Source: Rhodoferax sp.
GTDB taxonomy: Bacteria; Pseudomonadota; Gammaproteobacteria; Burkholderiales; Burkholderiaceae_C
DNA: 7,202 bases
Direction: 5' to 3'
Assembly (NCBI GenBank): GCA_029865675.1
Contig: JARXAU010000025.1
Coordinates: 1-7,202 of the forward strand
Each line of letters starts with the position of its first letter. Position 1 is the stretch's first letter. Under the pieces are notes generated by a model that was not told the origin of the DNA, made no database searches, and saw nothing but the letters and a program-made list of their open reading frames with translations. The translations under genes and the position numbers were made by a program. Positions 1-6,963 of the stretch are shown here, one piece after another.

Positions 1-2
1 GT

Positions 3-926
3 GCCGGACAGCCCCGCTGGGTGCAAGGCCGTGTCTGGTTGCGTTTGGCCTTGTTGGCTGCGGTCACCGTCTTGGCGCTGGCGGCATTGGGCGACAACGG
101 CCCGCTGCTTGTGCTGGCTTACACCGGCGGCATGCTTAGCGCTGTGCTGGCGCTGCAAGCGCATTTGCAGCGCTACCCCCAGCGCTCGGCGTGGTTGTCG
201 GTGGTTTTGTCAGCACTGCTGGTGTGCGCTTTGCATGTTTTGCTGGTGCACGGGCTGGCCCCCTGGCTCAGCACCCTGGGCTACCGGCTGCAAACCATGA
301 ACGCGCTGAACCAATTGCCTGTTGCCCAGCGCTTGTACGAGCAACTGAGCGTGCCCATGCCCGTGCTGGCGTTTGATTTTTTGCCCCGCTTGCACTGGTT
401 CATGCAAAGCGCACCTTTGGATGGCTATGGCCTGGGCCACACACCTTGGTGCGGCCACGCCGGACACTTGGGCGCTGCCTGTGAGGTGTGGAGTGGGAAG
501 TACCAAAAACTGGTGGACAACGGCTCAGGCGTTCCCTGGCAAATCTACTCGGATTACAGCATGGCCGCCCTGGTGGGCTTGTGGGGTGCGCCCTTGGCCT
601 GGCTGCTGTGGCTGGCCTTGGTGCTGTGGCTGCTGCGCTTGCTGCCGCAGCGTGCAGAAATGCAGCACCTGGCCCAACAAGGCAGCGTCAACCTCGACGC
701 CTTGGGCCTGTGGGCGGTCACCCTGTTTGCTGTGACCAGCTTGGTGCAGGCCGCTGTCACGGTACTGGGCACCTTGGCCGTCACGCCCATGACGGGCATA
801 ACCTTGCCTCTGCTCAGCTTGGGAGCTTCGTCGCTGTGGGTGTGTGCGTTCTTTGCAGGGCTGGGCTCGCATGTGGCCTCACCGCGCGTCGCTGTGCGGC
901 GTGTTTCCCCCAAAGCCAGGCGCTGA
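3..926 (+). CDS. SEDS-family (FtsW/RodA-like) peptidoglycan glycosyltransferase, C-terminal part
   Basis: The frame is open from the window edge, so the true start and N-terminal helices lie upstream; the internal GTG at 21 is probably not the start. Counting residues from that GTG, hydrophobic segments fall near 4-22, 26-46, 57-80, 179-208, 229-254 and 262-284, with one long polar loop (81-178). This matches the last six helices of SEDS proteins with the large extracytoplasmic loop 4. The segment PMTGITLPLLSLGASS (256-271) corresponds to the FtsW/RodA signature normally close to TGLTLPFISYGGSS. The end of the loop reads IYSDYSMAALVGLWG, aligning with the family's TDFIFAVIGEELG region; Asp178 would be the catalytic Asp, but the following Glu pair is absent. 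SEDS proteins polymerise lipid II into glycan strands in the inner membrane together with a class B PBP, and such a gene follows 71 bases downstream. The divergent signature argues against the main FtsW or RodA. Family assignment is fairly sure; substrate and process are unknown. Confidence 0.8.
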   Translation, partial: AGQPRWVQGRVWLRLALLAAVTVLALAALGDNGPLLVLAYTGGMLSAVLALQAHLQRYPQRSAWLSVVLSALLVCALHVLLVHGLAPWLSTLGYRLQTMNALNQLPVAQRLYEQLSVPMPVLAFDFLPRLHWFMQSAPLDGYGLGHTPWCGHAGHLGAACEVWSGKYQKLVDNGSGVPWQIYSDYSMAALVGLWGAPLAWLLWLALVLWLLRLLPQRAEMQHLAQQGSVNLDALGLWAVTLFAVTSLVQAAVTVLGTLAVTPMTGITLPLLSLGASSLWVCAFFAGLGSHVASPRVAVRRVSPKARR

Positions 927-986
927 TGCGTATGACTTAACACCAGGCCCAACAAAGGGTTTGGGGTTTTCTTCAATCCACTGCCC

Positions 987-991
987 AGGAG
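987..991 (+). promoter_or_regulatory. Ribosome binding site for the transpeptidase gene
   Basis: AGGAG lies six bases before the ATG at 998, a near-ideal Shine-Dalgarno sequence and spacing. It supports 998 as the start, giving a short polar N-terminus before the membrane anchor. Confidence 0.75.
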
Positions 992-997
992 CTGCCC

Positions 998-2947
998 ATG
1001 CGCACACCCGCCGATGACCGTCTCGCCTCATACCACTCACCTTCTCCTACCGTGCAGGCCCGCCAGCATGTTTGGTGGGGATTGTCACGCTCCGTACTCA
1101 GTTTGAGCTTGGCCATTTTGGCGCTGGGCGCAGGCGCCGTGTGGGTTAGCCTGCAACGTGACTTGCCCAACACCCTTAGCGTGGCGAAATACTTGGGCAA
1201 AGCTGTCCTGCGTTTTGACAAACCCCAAGAAGTCCACAACACCTGGCAAGCCTTGCCCGGCTGTGTGCGCATGGCCGACGGCAGCTACTGGCCCATGGAC
1301 GCCACCAGCGCCGTGGCCTGTGCGGGCACAGCCACCCCCGAAGCCAGTCGCCCCCCCGGCTTGAGCCGCTTGGCCGAGGTATTGGCCGTTGCACGCCGCA
1401 GTGGGGCAGAGCACACCCCGCCCGCCAGCGCCCAAGGCCAGAACGCCCCGCAAGGCCGTAGCGTGCAGCTGACCCTCCAGCCCGTCACGCAAGCCCTGGC
1501 GCAAGCCCATGCAGAATGCTTCATCGGACAAGCCGACAAGTGCGCGCAGTTGGGCATCACCACCGACCACTGGCGCGATCACTTTGAGCAAGCCGCCGCC
1601 CGCAGCGTCGGCGTGCTGGTGCTTGACGTGACAACCGGCGGCATTGAGGCCATGGCGAGCGCCATGAGCCCCTGCTACCTGGCCGACTACAGCAGCCGCG
1701 CCGCCCGTGCCAGCGGTTGCCCCGACTTGCCGCAAGCGCCGACCGAGCGCCCCTACATGACCACCACCCGAGCCCTGGGTGAAGCCATGATCGCCAGCCC
1801 TGACAAAATGGCGCTCAGCCTGGGTTTGTTGCGCGACCCGCTGCTTGGCCCCCAGCTGCAAGGCCGGCTGCGCGGGGGCTTCATGCAGGCCATCAAAACC
1901 AGCGACAACGCGTGGTTTTTTGACCAACTTTTTTGTAAAGATGCGGGGTTTGGTCCCTGCCAACGGCCCACCTTGGCCTTGCAAGCGGCGCAAGACCTAG
2001 GCCTGAACACTCACTGCCAAACCCCCTCTGCGAAATGCGGCGTGCGCAACTTGCTGGGGGCTGATGAGACCCGCACCGCACCCGGTCAATACCCCGTCTT
2101 GGCCGGGCGGCTGTTCGTCCAGCCCGAGTCTGCGGGCAGCCGCCAGTTTGTGAACATGCCCCCCAAGGTGTTGCGCGACTACCCGCACGGCACTATCGCC
2201 CGCTGCTCTGCCCAGAAGTGGGAAGAGTGCACACAAGGTGCCAGCTTCATCGATCTCCTGAGCGAAGCCTATGGCCAAGGCAACGCCCTGGCCAGTCCTC
2301 TGGGCGTAGCGACCATGTTGGGCCAATTGGCCCGCGCAGCCAACACAGCGCCAGGCCAAGCGGTCACAGCCATGCAGCCGCACTTGGCAATGGCCGAGAG
2401 TGACGACACCAGCCCATCGGTTGTGCCCATCCATCCCGCCCATGCCCGCCTCATCTTGCAAGGCATGAGCCTGACCCATCAAAGCGGTGGCTCGGCCTAT
2501 CTGGCTTGTCTACGTGCGCATGACATGCAGGCCAAAGCCTGCACCCACCAGCGCGTGGCAGGCAAGACGGGCACGCCCCAGTTCCGTCAGCACGCGCTGA
2601 CCTTGGCCCAGCGCAAAGCCCTATGCAGCCAAGTCAAAGCAGGCAGCCCCGAAGCGGCGCGGTGCCGAATGCGCCCCTACAAGTGGTATGCCGCCGCTGT
2701 TAAAAGCAGCGCAGCGGCTGACGCCCCTTGGGACAAAGTGGTGGTGGTGCTGAGCGAGCGCAACTACAACCAGCGCACCGGCTATGTGGATTCACCGAAA
2801 GACAAAGGTACGCCCAACGTCAGCGCTGAACTCGGGCTGCGCTTCATTCGCAGCGTGTATCTAGAGCCAAAAGCGCAAGCCACCATGCAGAACGCACCCA
2901 AGGCAAACACAGCACGTGCTTGGGCTACACCGGGAGCACGTTCATGA
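998..2947 (+). CDS. Divergent class B penicillin-binding protein (membrane-anchored DD-transpeptidase)
   Basis: A 649-residue protein with a short cytoplasmic N-terminus, one membrane helix at about 31-51 and a large extracytoplasmic part. Penicillin-binding transpeptidase motifs occur in order: SPDK (Ser267 nucleophile, Lys270), SDN (302-304) and KTGT (523-526). Supporting family-like stretches are LTLQPVTQALAQA (158-170), VGVLVLDVTTGGIEAMAS (204-221) and EAYGQGNALASPLGVATML (423-441), the last resembling the GYGQ..xxTPLQLA segment of PBPs. No glycosyltransferase domain is present, hence class B. The expected role is cross-linking peptidoglycan made by the SEDS partner encoded just upstream. 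Oddities: SxxK and SxN are only 35 residues apart (about 52 in E. coli FtsI), and 16 Cys all lie after the membrane helix, mostly in closely spaced pairs, suggesting disulfides. The C-terminal tail after about 625 is Ala-rich and low in complexity. PBP fold assignment is strong; equivalence to FtsI or PBP2 is not supported. Confidence 0.85.
   Translation: MRTPADDRLASYHSPSPTVQARQHVWWGLSRSVLSLSLAILALGAGAVWVSLQRDLPNTLSVAKYLGKAVLRFDKPQEVHNTWQALPGCVRMADGSYWPMDATSAVACAGTATPEASRPPGLSRLAEVLAVARRSGAEHTPPASAQGQNAPQGRSVQLTLQPVTQALAQAHAECFIGQADKCAQLGITTDHWRDHFEQAAARSVGVLVLDVTTGGIEAMASAMSPCYLADYSSRAARASGCPDLPQAPTERPYMTTTRALGEAMIASPDKMALSLGLLRDPLLGPQLQGRLRGGFMQAIKTSDNAWFFDQLFCKDAGFGPCQRPTLALQAAQDLGLNTHCQTPSAKCGVRNLLGADETRTAPGQYPVLAGRLFVQPESAGSRQFVNMPPKVLRDYPHGTIARCSAQKWEECTQGASFIDLLSEAYGQGNALASPLGVATMLGQLARAANTAPGQAVTAMQPHLAMAESDDTSPSVVPIHPAHARLILQGMSLTHQSGGSAYLACLRAHDMQAKACTHQRVAGKTGTPQFRQHALTLAQRKALCSQVKAGSPEAARCRMRPYKWYAAAVKSSAAADAPWDKVVVVLSERNYNQRTGYVDSPKDKGTPNVSAELGLRFIRSVYLEPKAQATMQNAPKANTARAWATPGARS
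2932..2936 (+). promoter_or_regulatory. Ribosome binding site for the overlapping small gene
   Basis: GGGAG lies seven bases before the ATG at 2944, within the last codons of the transpeptidase gene. Together with the ATGA overlap it chooses 2944 over the upstream in-frame candidate at 2920 and suggests translational coupling. Confidence 0.55.
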
Positions 2948-3264
2948 CCCCCGGTACCGCCAAAACCATTTGGCTTGGCCGCACCACACACCCCGACTGG
3001 CCCAGCCTGGTGCAAGCCGTGCTCAGCCATGTTCAGCAAGCCGCGCACGAAGCACCCGGTGCTTGGCTGCGCAGCCAAAGCCAACGCCGGGTGCGGCTGG
3101 AACTGGCCCCCGAATTGGCCGACGTGCACCACATCAAAAGCCAAACCCGCAGTGTCGCCCAAGCCCTGGGCACTCGGCTGGACAAAGACCTCGGTGTGTG
3201 CTCATTCGTGATCGTCAAAGGCCGCGAGGTGCAAAAGCACCGCATGGTGCTCAGTGGGTTTTGA
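2944..3264 (+). CDS. Small protein of unknown function, coupled to the SEDS/PBP operon
   Basis: A 106-residue protein that I do not recognise. Its ATG overlaps the transpeptidase TGA as ATGA and has its own Shine-Dalgarno sequence, so it is very likely translated with that gene. It has no signal peptide or membrane helix and is probably cytoplasmic. The sequence suggests a compact mixed alpha/beta domain: a helix-like segment at about 19-36, a strand-like stretch RRVRLELAPE (48-57), a likely helix at about 67-79, and C-terminal strands CSFVIVKG (86-93) and HRMVLSGF (99-106). Composition and codon use match the two genes upstream, so it belongs to the operon rather than to the low-GC DNA that begins just downstream. 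A cytoplasmic accessory or regulatory role for the synthase is a guess from position only. Confidence 0.7.
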   Translation: MTPGTAKTIWLGRTTHPDWPSLVQAVLSHVQQAAHEAPGAWLRSQSQRRVRLELAPELADVHHIKSQTRSVAQALGTRLDKDLGVCSFVIVKGREVQKHRMVLSGF

Positions 3265-3280
3265 CTGCAAAGAAGTCAGT

Positions 3281-4582
3281 TCAAAGCTTGATCTCGCGCA
3301 GGTATTGATGAATGGTTGCGCGAAGAGCTTGAAAAGGTTGCTTGAGTTCCAACGCTTTAGACGCAACCTTTCCTTCAACAAAGGCTTGTTTGAACATCGC
3401 CAATTGCTTCTTAATCGCTTCCTCAGACAAATCCTTTGTCTTTCGGGAGGGCAGACATAATTCCCAGCACCGTGCACACAGAGCGCGAAAACGTCTTTTT
3501 TGATTCAAGATATTTAGGCTGTCATCGGGCTCGTCTTCAGGAGGATTTAGCCACAAGTTTTTTGCAACCTTAATCACATCTTTCAATTGATCGGCATTGG
3601 CGTAGGCTGGGAGTTTTTTAACCAAAGCTTCCATGGGTTCTTCCAAAGCAAATTCCTCGTATTTGCCTTCCAACACCCCCCAATATGCCTTGAATGCATC
3701 ACTGTGGTTGCGACCCAGTGGTTTTCGTCCGCCCTGAGGTGTCAACCCCACCATGGCATCGCACATCTCATTGAAAGCCTGCGCCATGGTGGCGACTCGA
3801 ATAGGGGATCTGAAAGGCGTAGCAAAATCGTGGAGTTTCATTTGCAGTTGACCCGCTGAAACATCCTCTGGTATCGGGATTCCGTTTTCAAGAAGCCCGT
3901 TCTCTACAAGGCGCTTGAATTCATTGGTTGGTGAAGCTTCTGACTCAATCTCGACCCAGTCATCCAGCCAGACAGTGGTTGGAGCATTAGGCTTGTTTTT
4001 TTCAGCGCGACCTTCACGAAGTGCGTTTGCATTTTCGATCAGATGCTCTTTAACTTTGGCTCTTGCTTTTTCTAATGTTTCACACTTGTCGGTGCCCCAC
4101 AAAACATGAGCTTCATTTTCAAGGGCTTGCGAGGAAACTTCTCGCCATGCGTTAAGAGTAGCGTTATACAGATAGGACTCCGGTGATCGCCCGCCATTCA
4201 GATCATAGTCTGCAAGATAGTGTGCCCAATGTCGTTTATTTGGCGGCAATTTTTTAAGGTTCAAAACCATCGCATTGCGGTGGTTTTTGGCTTTTCGAAG
4301 CAGTCGCTCTTCAAGCTCAAAACGAACGGCTTCACCGAGGTGAGGACCTCCGCATTTTTTTGCGATGGTATAGGCCAATTTGGGCATCAATTGAAATAGC
4401 GCGATCACAGCTGGGTGTTCATGACGATCACCTTCTAATGCGCGCTGCCTGTAATCAAAAAAAGCTTCGCGAGAAGAGCATTCCACTCGATTGCCCTCAG
4501 AGTTCAGCTTGAACCACAGGACAGCTTTTGTCGTAAGTTCGTTGCGATCTATTTCAAGCCGTTCGGTCTGCGTGCCTGCCAT
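3281..4582 (-). CDS. Orphan 433-residue protein of unknown function in low-GC DNA
   Basis: I do not recognise this protein. It is soluble, with no signal peptide or membrane segment, and looks mostly helical and charged. The start is well bounded: ATG at 4582 is preceded in frame by a TGA four codons upstream (4594-4592) with no alternative start between, although no clear Shine-Dalgarno sequence is seen. Near the C-terminus CARCWELC (369-376) gives three Cys spaced CxxCxxxC, too few to claim a metal site. Residues about 62-150 loosely recall sigma-factor region 2 (LMPKLAYTIAKKC, then SPESYLYNATLNAWREV), but the acidic DLxQE-type core signature is missing, so this is only a hint. Base composition is much lower in GC than the flanks (two sampled 60-base lines count 45% and 38%, against 68% for a line in the transpeptidase gene), indicating a foreign origin. 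It is convergent with the operon, 16 bases away, and an IS21 end lies about 85-100 bases upstream. Confidence 0.8.
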   Translation of the reverse strand: MAGTQTERLEIDRNELTTKAVLWFKLNSEGNRVECSSREAFFDYRQRALEGDRHEHPAVIALFQLMPKLAYTIAKKCGGPHLGEAVRFELEERLLRKAKNHRNAMVLNLKKLPPNKRHWAHYLADYDLNGGRSPESYLYNATLNAWREVSSQALENEAHVLWGTDKCETLEKARAKVKEHLIENANALREGRAEKNKPNAPTTVWLDDWVEIESEASPTNEFKRLVENGLLENGIPIPEDVSAGQLQMKLHDFATPFRSPIRVATMAQAFNEMCDAMVGLTPQGGRKPLGRNHSDAFKAYWGVLEGKYEEFALEEPMEALVKKLPAYANADQLKDVIKVAKNLWLNPPEDEPDDSLNILNQKRRFRALCARCWELCLPSRKTKDLSEEAIKKQLAMFKQAFVEGKVASKALELKQPFQALRATIHQYLREIKL

Positions 4583-4666
4583 GAGTTGCTTTCAGTTGAG
4601 GTTGCTGCGGGCGGGGAATGGTACGGGTAGTCTTGCAGGCGTGGGATGGTGTATTCACTGCATAAA
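4583..4666. other. Short spacer between orphan gene and IS right end
   Basis: About 84 bases without a convincing gene. It should hold the 5' untranslated region and any native promoter of the orphan gene on the minus strand, unless the IS insertion separated the gene from its promoter. I see no confident -35/-10 pair or terminator. Confidence 0.4.
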
Positions 4667-4680
4667 TGATCCCCCCTGAC

Positions 4681-4725
4681 GGCCACTTCAAATTCCCCCA
4701 CCCGTGGCCACCCCAAATTCCCCCA
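4681..4725. repeat. IS21 right-end repeats, two copies
   Basis: Two direct 20-bp copies, 4681-4700 and 4706-4725, are offset by 25 bp: GGCCACTTCAAATTCCCCCA and GGCCACCCCAAATTCCCCCA, matching at 18 of 20 positions. They lie between the istB stop and the outer edge. Known biology of IS21 ends makes them likely IstA binding sites. Related copies in opposite orientation occur inside istA near 6998-7029 and 7066-7088. Confidence 0.8.
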
Positions 4726-4740
4726 GGCAGCGCGTTCAGA

Positions 4741-5505
4741 TTATGACGGTTCGGCGTTGATGGCAATGCGTGCTGCGGCCTCCTTGAGCCTGTAGCTCTT
4801 GCCCTCAAACTCCAGCATCGTGCACCGGTGCATCAGCCTATCAAGAATGGTGCTGGCCATCGTCACATCCCCCAGATACTTGCCCCAGTCCTGCACCACC
4901 CTGTTGGATGTCACCACAATGGCGCGGCGCAGCTTGTAGCGCTGGTGAACGATGGCCTGCAACACCTCTGCGGCCTCATTGGTGACCCGCCTGGCCAGAA
5001 ACAAGTCATCGACGACCAGTAAATCCGACTGCACCCAGTCCTTGAGCAATTGCGCCCTCTCTTGGCTGCTCTCCAGTGCGTACCGCGCAAACTCGCCATC
5101 GGCCTCCAGATACCGCACGTCATACCCTTGCAGCGTAGCCTGGTAGCCCAGCGCCTTGGCCACATGGCTCTTGCCCGTGCCCGGCTTGCCCACAATCAAG
5201 GCATTGGCGCCTTCGCTGATGAACTTCAAGGTCTGCAACTCAAAGCAAGCCGCCCGAGGCAGCTTGGGGTTAAAGCGCCAGTCCAGGTCTGCCAGCGTGG
5301 CCCGCTCATCCAGGCCCGAGCGCTTGTAGCGCCTATCCATCAGGCGCGAGCGGCGCCTGTCGAGCTCGTCTTGCAGCAAGGCGGCAAAGGTCTCCAGGAA
5401 TGGCTCTTGGCTTGTCTGGGCCTGCATCGCACGAGTGGACAGTGTTTCTAGCATGCCGGAGAGGCGCAGCCCGCGCAAGGCGCTCTCCATCTGTGTCATG
5501 TTCAT
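4741..5505 (-). CDS. istB: IS21-family transposition helper ATPase IstB
   Basis: A 254-residue AAA+ ATPase of normal length for IstB. Walker A is GKPGTGKS (106-113), Walker B is LLVVDD (162-167), a sensor-1-like IVVTSN lies at 196-201 and DRLMHRC at 222-228 matches the conserved IstB C-terminal block. The N-terminal 95 residues carry the usual helical IstB region (ALRGLRLSGM near 9-18). IstB forms ATP-dependent oligomers on target DNA and activates the IstA transposase. The ATG at 5505 overlaps the istA TGA as ATGA, the normal coupling in this family; a second Met at codon 3 is a less likely alternative. The gene appears intact, so the protein could still be made and act with an intact IstA from another copy. 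Confidence 0.95.
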   Translation of the reverse strand: MNMTQMESALRGLRLSGMLETLSTRAMQAQTSQEPFLETFAALLQDELDRRRSRLMDRRYKRSGLDERATLADLDWRFNPKLPRAACFELQTLKFISEGANALIVGKPGTGKSHVAKALGYQATLQGYDVRYLEADGEFARYALESSQERAQLLKDWVQSDLLVVDDLFLARRVTNEAAEVLQAIVHQRYKLRRAIVVTSNRVVQDWGKYLGDVTMASTILDRLMHRCTMLEFEGKSYRLKEAAARIAINAEPS

Positions 5506-5511
5506 GGCTTG

Positions 5512-5517
5512 CCCCCT
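5512..5517 (-). promoter_or_regulatory. Ribosome binding site for istB inside istA
   Basis: The minus strand reads AGGGGG six bases before the istB ATG at 5505. This supports 5505 as the start and reinitiation at the ATGA overlap. Confidence 0.5.
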
Positions 5518-5681
5518 GTGTTGCCGTCCATGGCCTTGGCTACTGCGGCGCTTGCGGCCATGGCGGCGTGCGTGAACAAATCAGCGTACTCGTCGGCCTG
5601 GCGTATCAGTGCGTGCTGCTGGGCTAGCTTGGCGCCAAGGGCTGTTGCGCCGGTTTGCGCCTGAAGGCCATTATTTGCCCC

Positions 5682-5729
5682 ATGGTTTGCCTCATGGCTT
5701 ACCTCATGGCTTACCTCATGGTTTGCGCC
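5682..5729. repeat. 12-bp tandem repeat in the istA 3' region
   Basis: Four consecutive 12-bp units of the form ATGGYTTRCSYC lie at 5682, 5694, 5706 and 5718; the middle two are identical, and a degenerate fifth precedes them at 5670. The unit is a multiple of three, so istA stays in frame and encodes four-residue repeats (GANH, EVSH, EVSH, EANH, then GANN) in a linker near the IstA C-terminus. Copy number can probably change by slippage without breaking the gene. Confidence 0.85.
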
Positions 5730-6568
5730 ATCGTCCATCGCCGCCATGGCATCGGCAAACAAGCGCTCGCTCAATGCCTGCACGCGTTTGTAGCTGTACA
5801 CCCCTTGCTCCAGGGCCTGGGCGCAGGCGGTGTTGACGCACTGTGCCGGGTAGCGCTTGGTCAAGCCCACGATGCCCCAGAGCTTTCTCTGACCCACCCG
5901 GCCTTCTGCGGCAAACATCAACTCGCACAGGCGGCTGGCGTGCGGGCCGATCTGGCGGGCTTGGCGCAAGATCAGCCGGGTCTCGCGCGAGGGGTTGAAC
6001 ACCCGCTCCTCCATGGGCAACACCACCGTGCCCGCGCGCTCGGCCTTGGTGTGGGTGCGCAGCAAAGCGCCTTCTAAGTCCATGATCTCAATGCGCCGCT
6101 CAAAGATGCGCACCAGCACCTTGGAGCCAATGGCAGCCGGGCGGGCGGCGTAGCTGCTGTGGGCCACGCGCACGCAGCTGTCATCGCACACGGTGCGGCT
6201 CTCCTGGCTAAAGTACTGCATGCCCAACAGAGGCAAGGGCTTGAGGTGGGCGCGTTCTTCCTCAAACATGGCCTGCACTTGGCGACGCTCGGTGCCGTGG
6301 ATGCGCTTGGCCGCCCAGTTGCACTCCCAGTGCTCCAGGAACTCGTTCTGGGCCTCAATGGATTCAAAGCGTTTGCCCTTCAAGGCGGTGGCCTGGGTGT
6401 GGCCGATGGCGTGCTCCACCGTGCCCTTGCGGTTGGGGTCACGCACGCGGGCCGGGTCGGCTACGACGCCGTAGTGGGCCAAGGTGGCGCCATACACCGG
6501 GTTGAGCTCAGGCTCGTAGAGGTCGGGCTTGAGTACGCCTTCCTTGAGGTTGTCGAGCACCACGTACT

Positions 6569-6574
6569 GGGGGG
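6569..6574 (-). other. Homopolymer frameshift site in istA
   Basis: A run of six C on the coding strand. Upstream codons end in one phase and downstream codons are displaced by one extra base. Family conservation resumes exactly across this point if one C is removed, so this run is the most likely site of a one-base insertion. Confidence 0.75.
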
Positions 6575-6963
6575 CAGCCGCCGAAGTAGCGAAAGGCTTG
6601 CTCGTGCAGTTGTGCCCACACGTGCTGGCTGGACTTCCACACCACCCGGCGAAAGCTGCGCCGGGAGTAGCGCAGTGTGGCTACGAACAAGCGCGGCCTC
6701 TTGTAGCGTGGGGCATTGGCAGTGCCGGGCACCAGAGTCAAGGCCCCCTCGCCGTAATCGACCTGTATCTCCTCCCCGGCAAGAAAGGACAGGCGGTCAA
6801 ACTGCTCGGGCTCTTTGTGGCGCAGGGCGCGTACGAAGCGTTTGACGGAGTTGTAGGCGCCGGTGAAGCCGTGCAAGTCGACCAGGTCTTGGTAGATGGC
6901 GGTGGCGTTGCGGCGAAGGCGTAGTTGGGCTTCGATGAATTCCCGGTGGACTTCGCACAGACT

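Noticed and set aside
948..970. Hairpin CCCAA/TTGGG followed by GTTTT between SEDS and PBP genes, terminator-like
   Set aside because: Only five base pairs with an eight-base loop and a short T run; the genes look co-transcribed.
1085..1993. Long minus-strand open frame (302 codons) opposite the PBP gene
   Set aside because: Mirror frame of a GC-rich gene; Gly/Ala/His-rich low-complexity translation without domains, while the plus strand has clear PBP motifs.
1997..2482. Minus-strand open frame (161 codons) within the PBP gene
   Set aside because: Shadow of the PBP gene; no recognisable motif or ribosome binding site.
3259..3282. Small inverted repeat TGACT/AGTCA between the convergent genes as a bidirectional terminator
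   Set aside because: Five base pairs only and no T tract on the exit side of either strand.
4663..4691. Possible hybrid outward promoter at the IS right end (minus strand TTGAAG as -35)
   Set aside because: At 17- or 18-base spacing the -10 candidates match TATAAT at only 2-3 of 6 positions, too weak to call.
4554..4808. Minus-strand 84-codon frame spanning the IS right end
   Set aside because: Overlaps istB and the orphan gene start and reads through end repeats; a chance frame.
5682..5729. Tandem repeat as a CRISPR array or iteron origin
   Set aside because: 12-bp contiguous units with no spacers, inside a transposase coding frame.
6159..6845. Plus-strand open frame (228 codons) opposite istA
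   Set aside because: Antisense to conserved IstA sequence, no domain recognised; typical shadow frame in GC-rich DNA.
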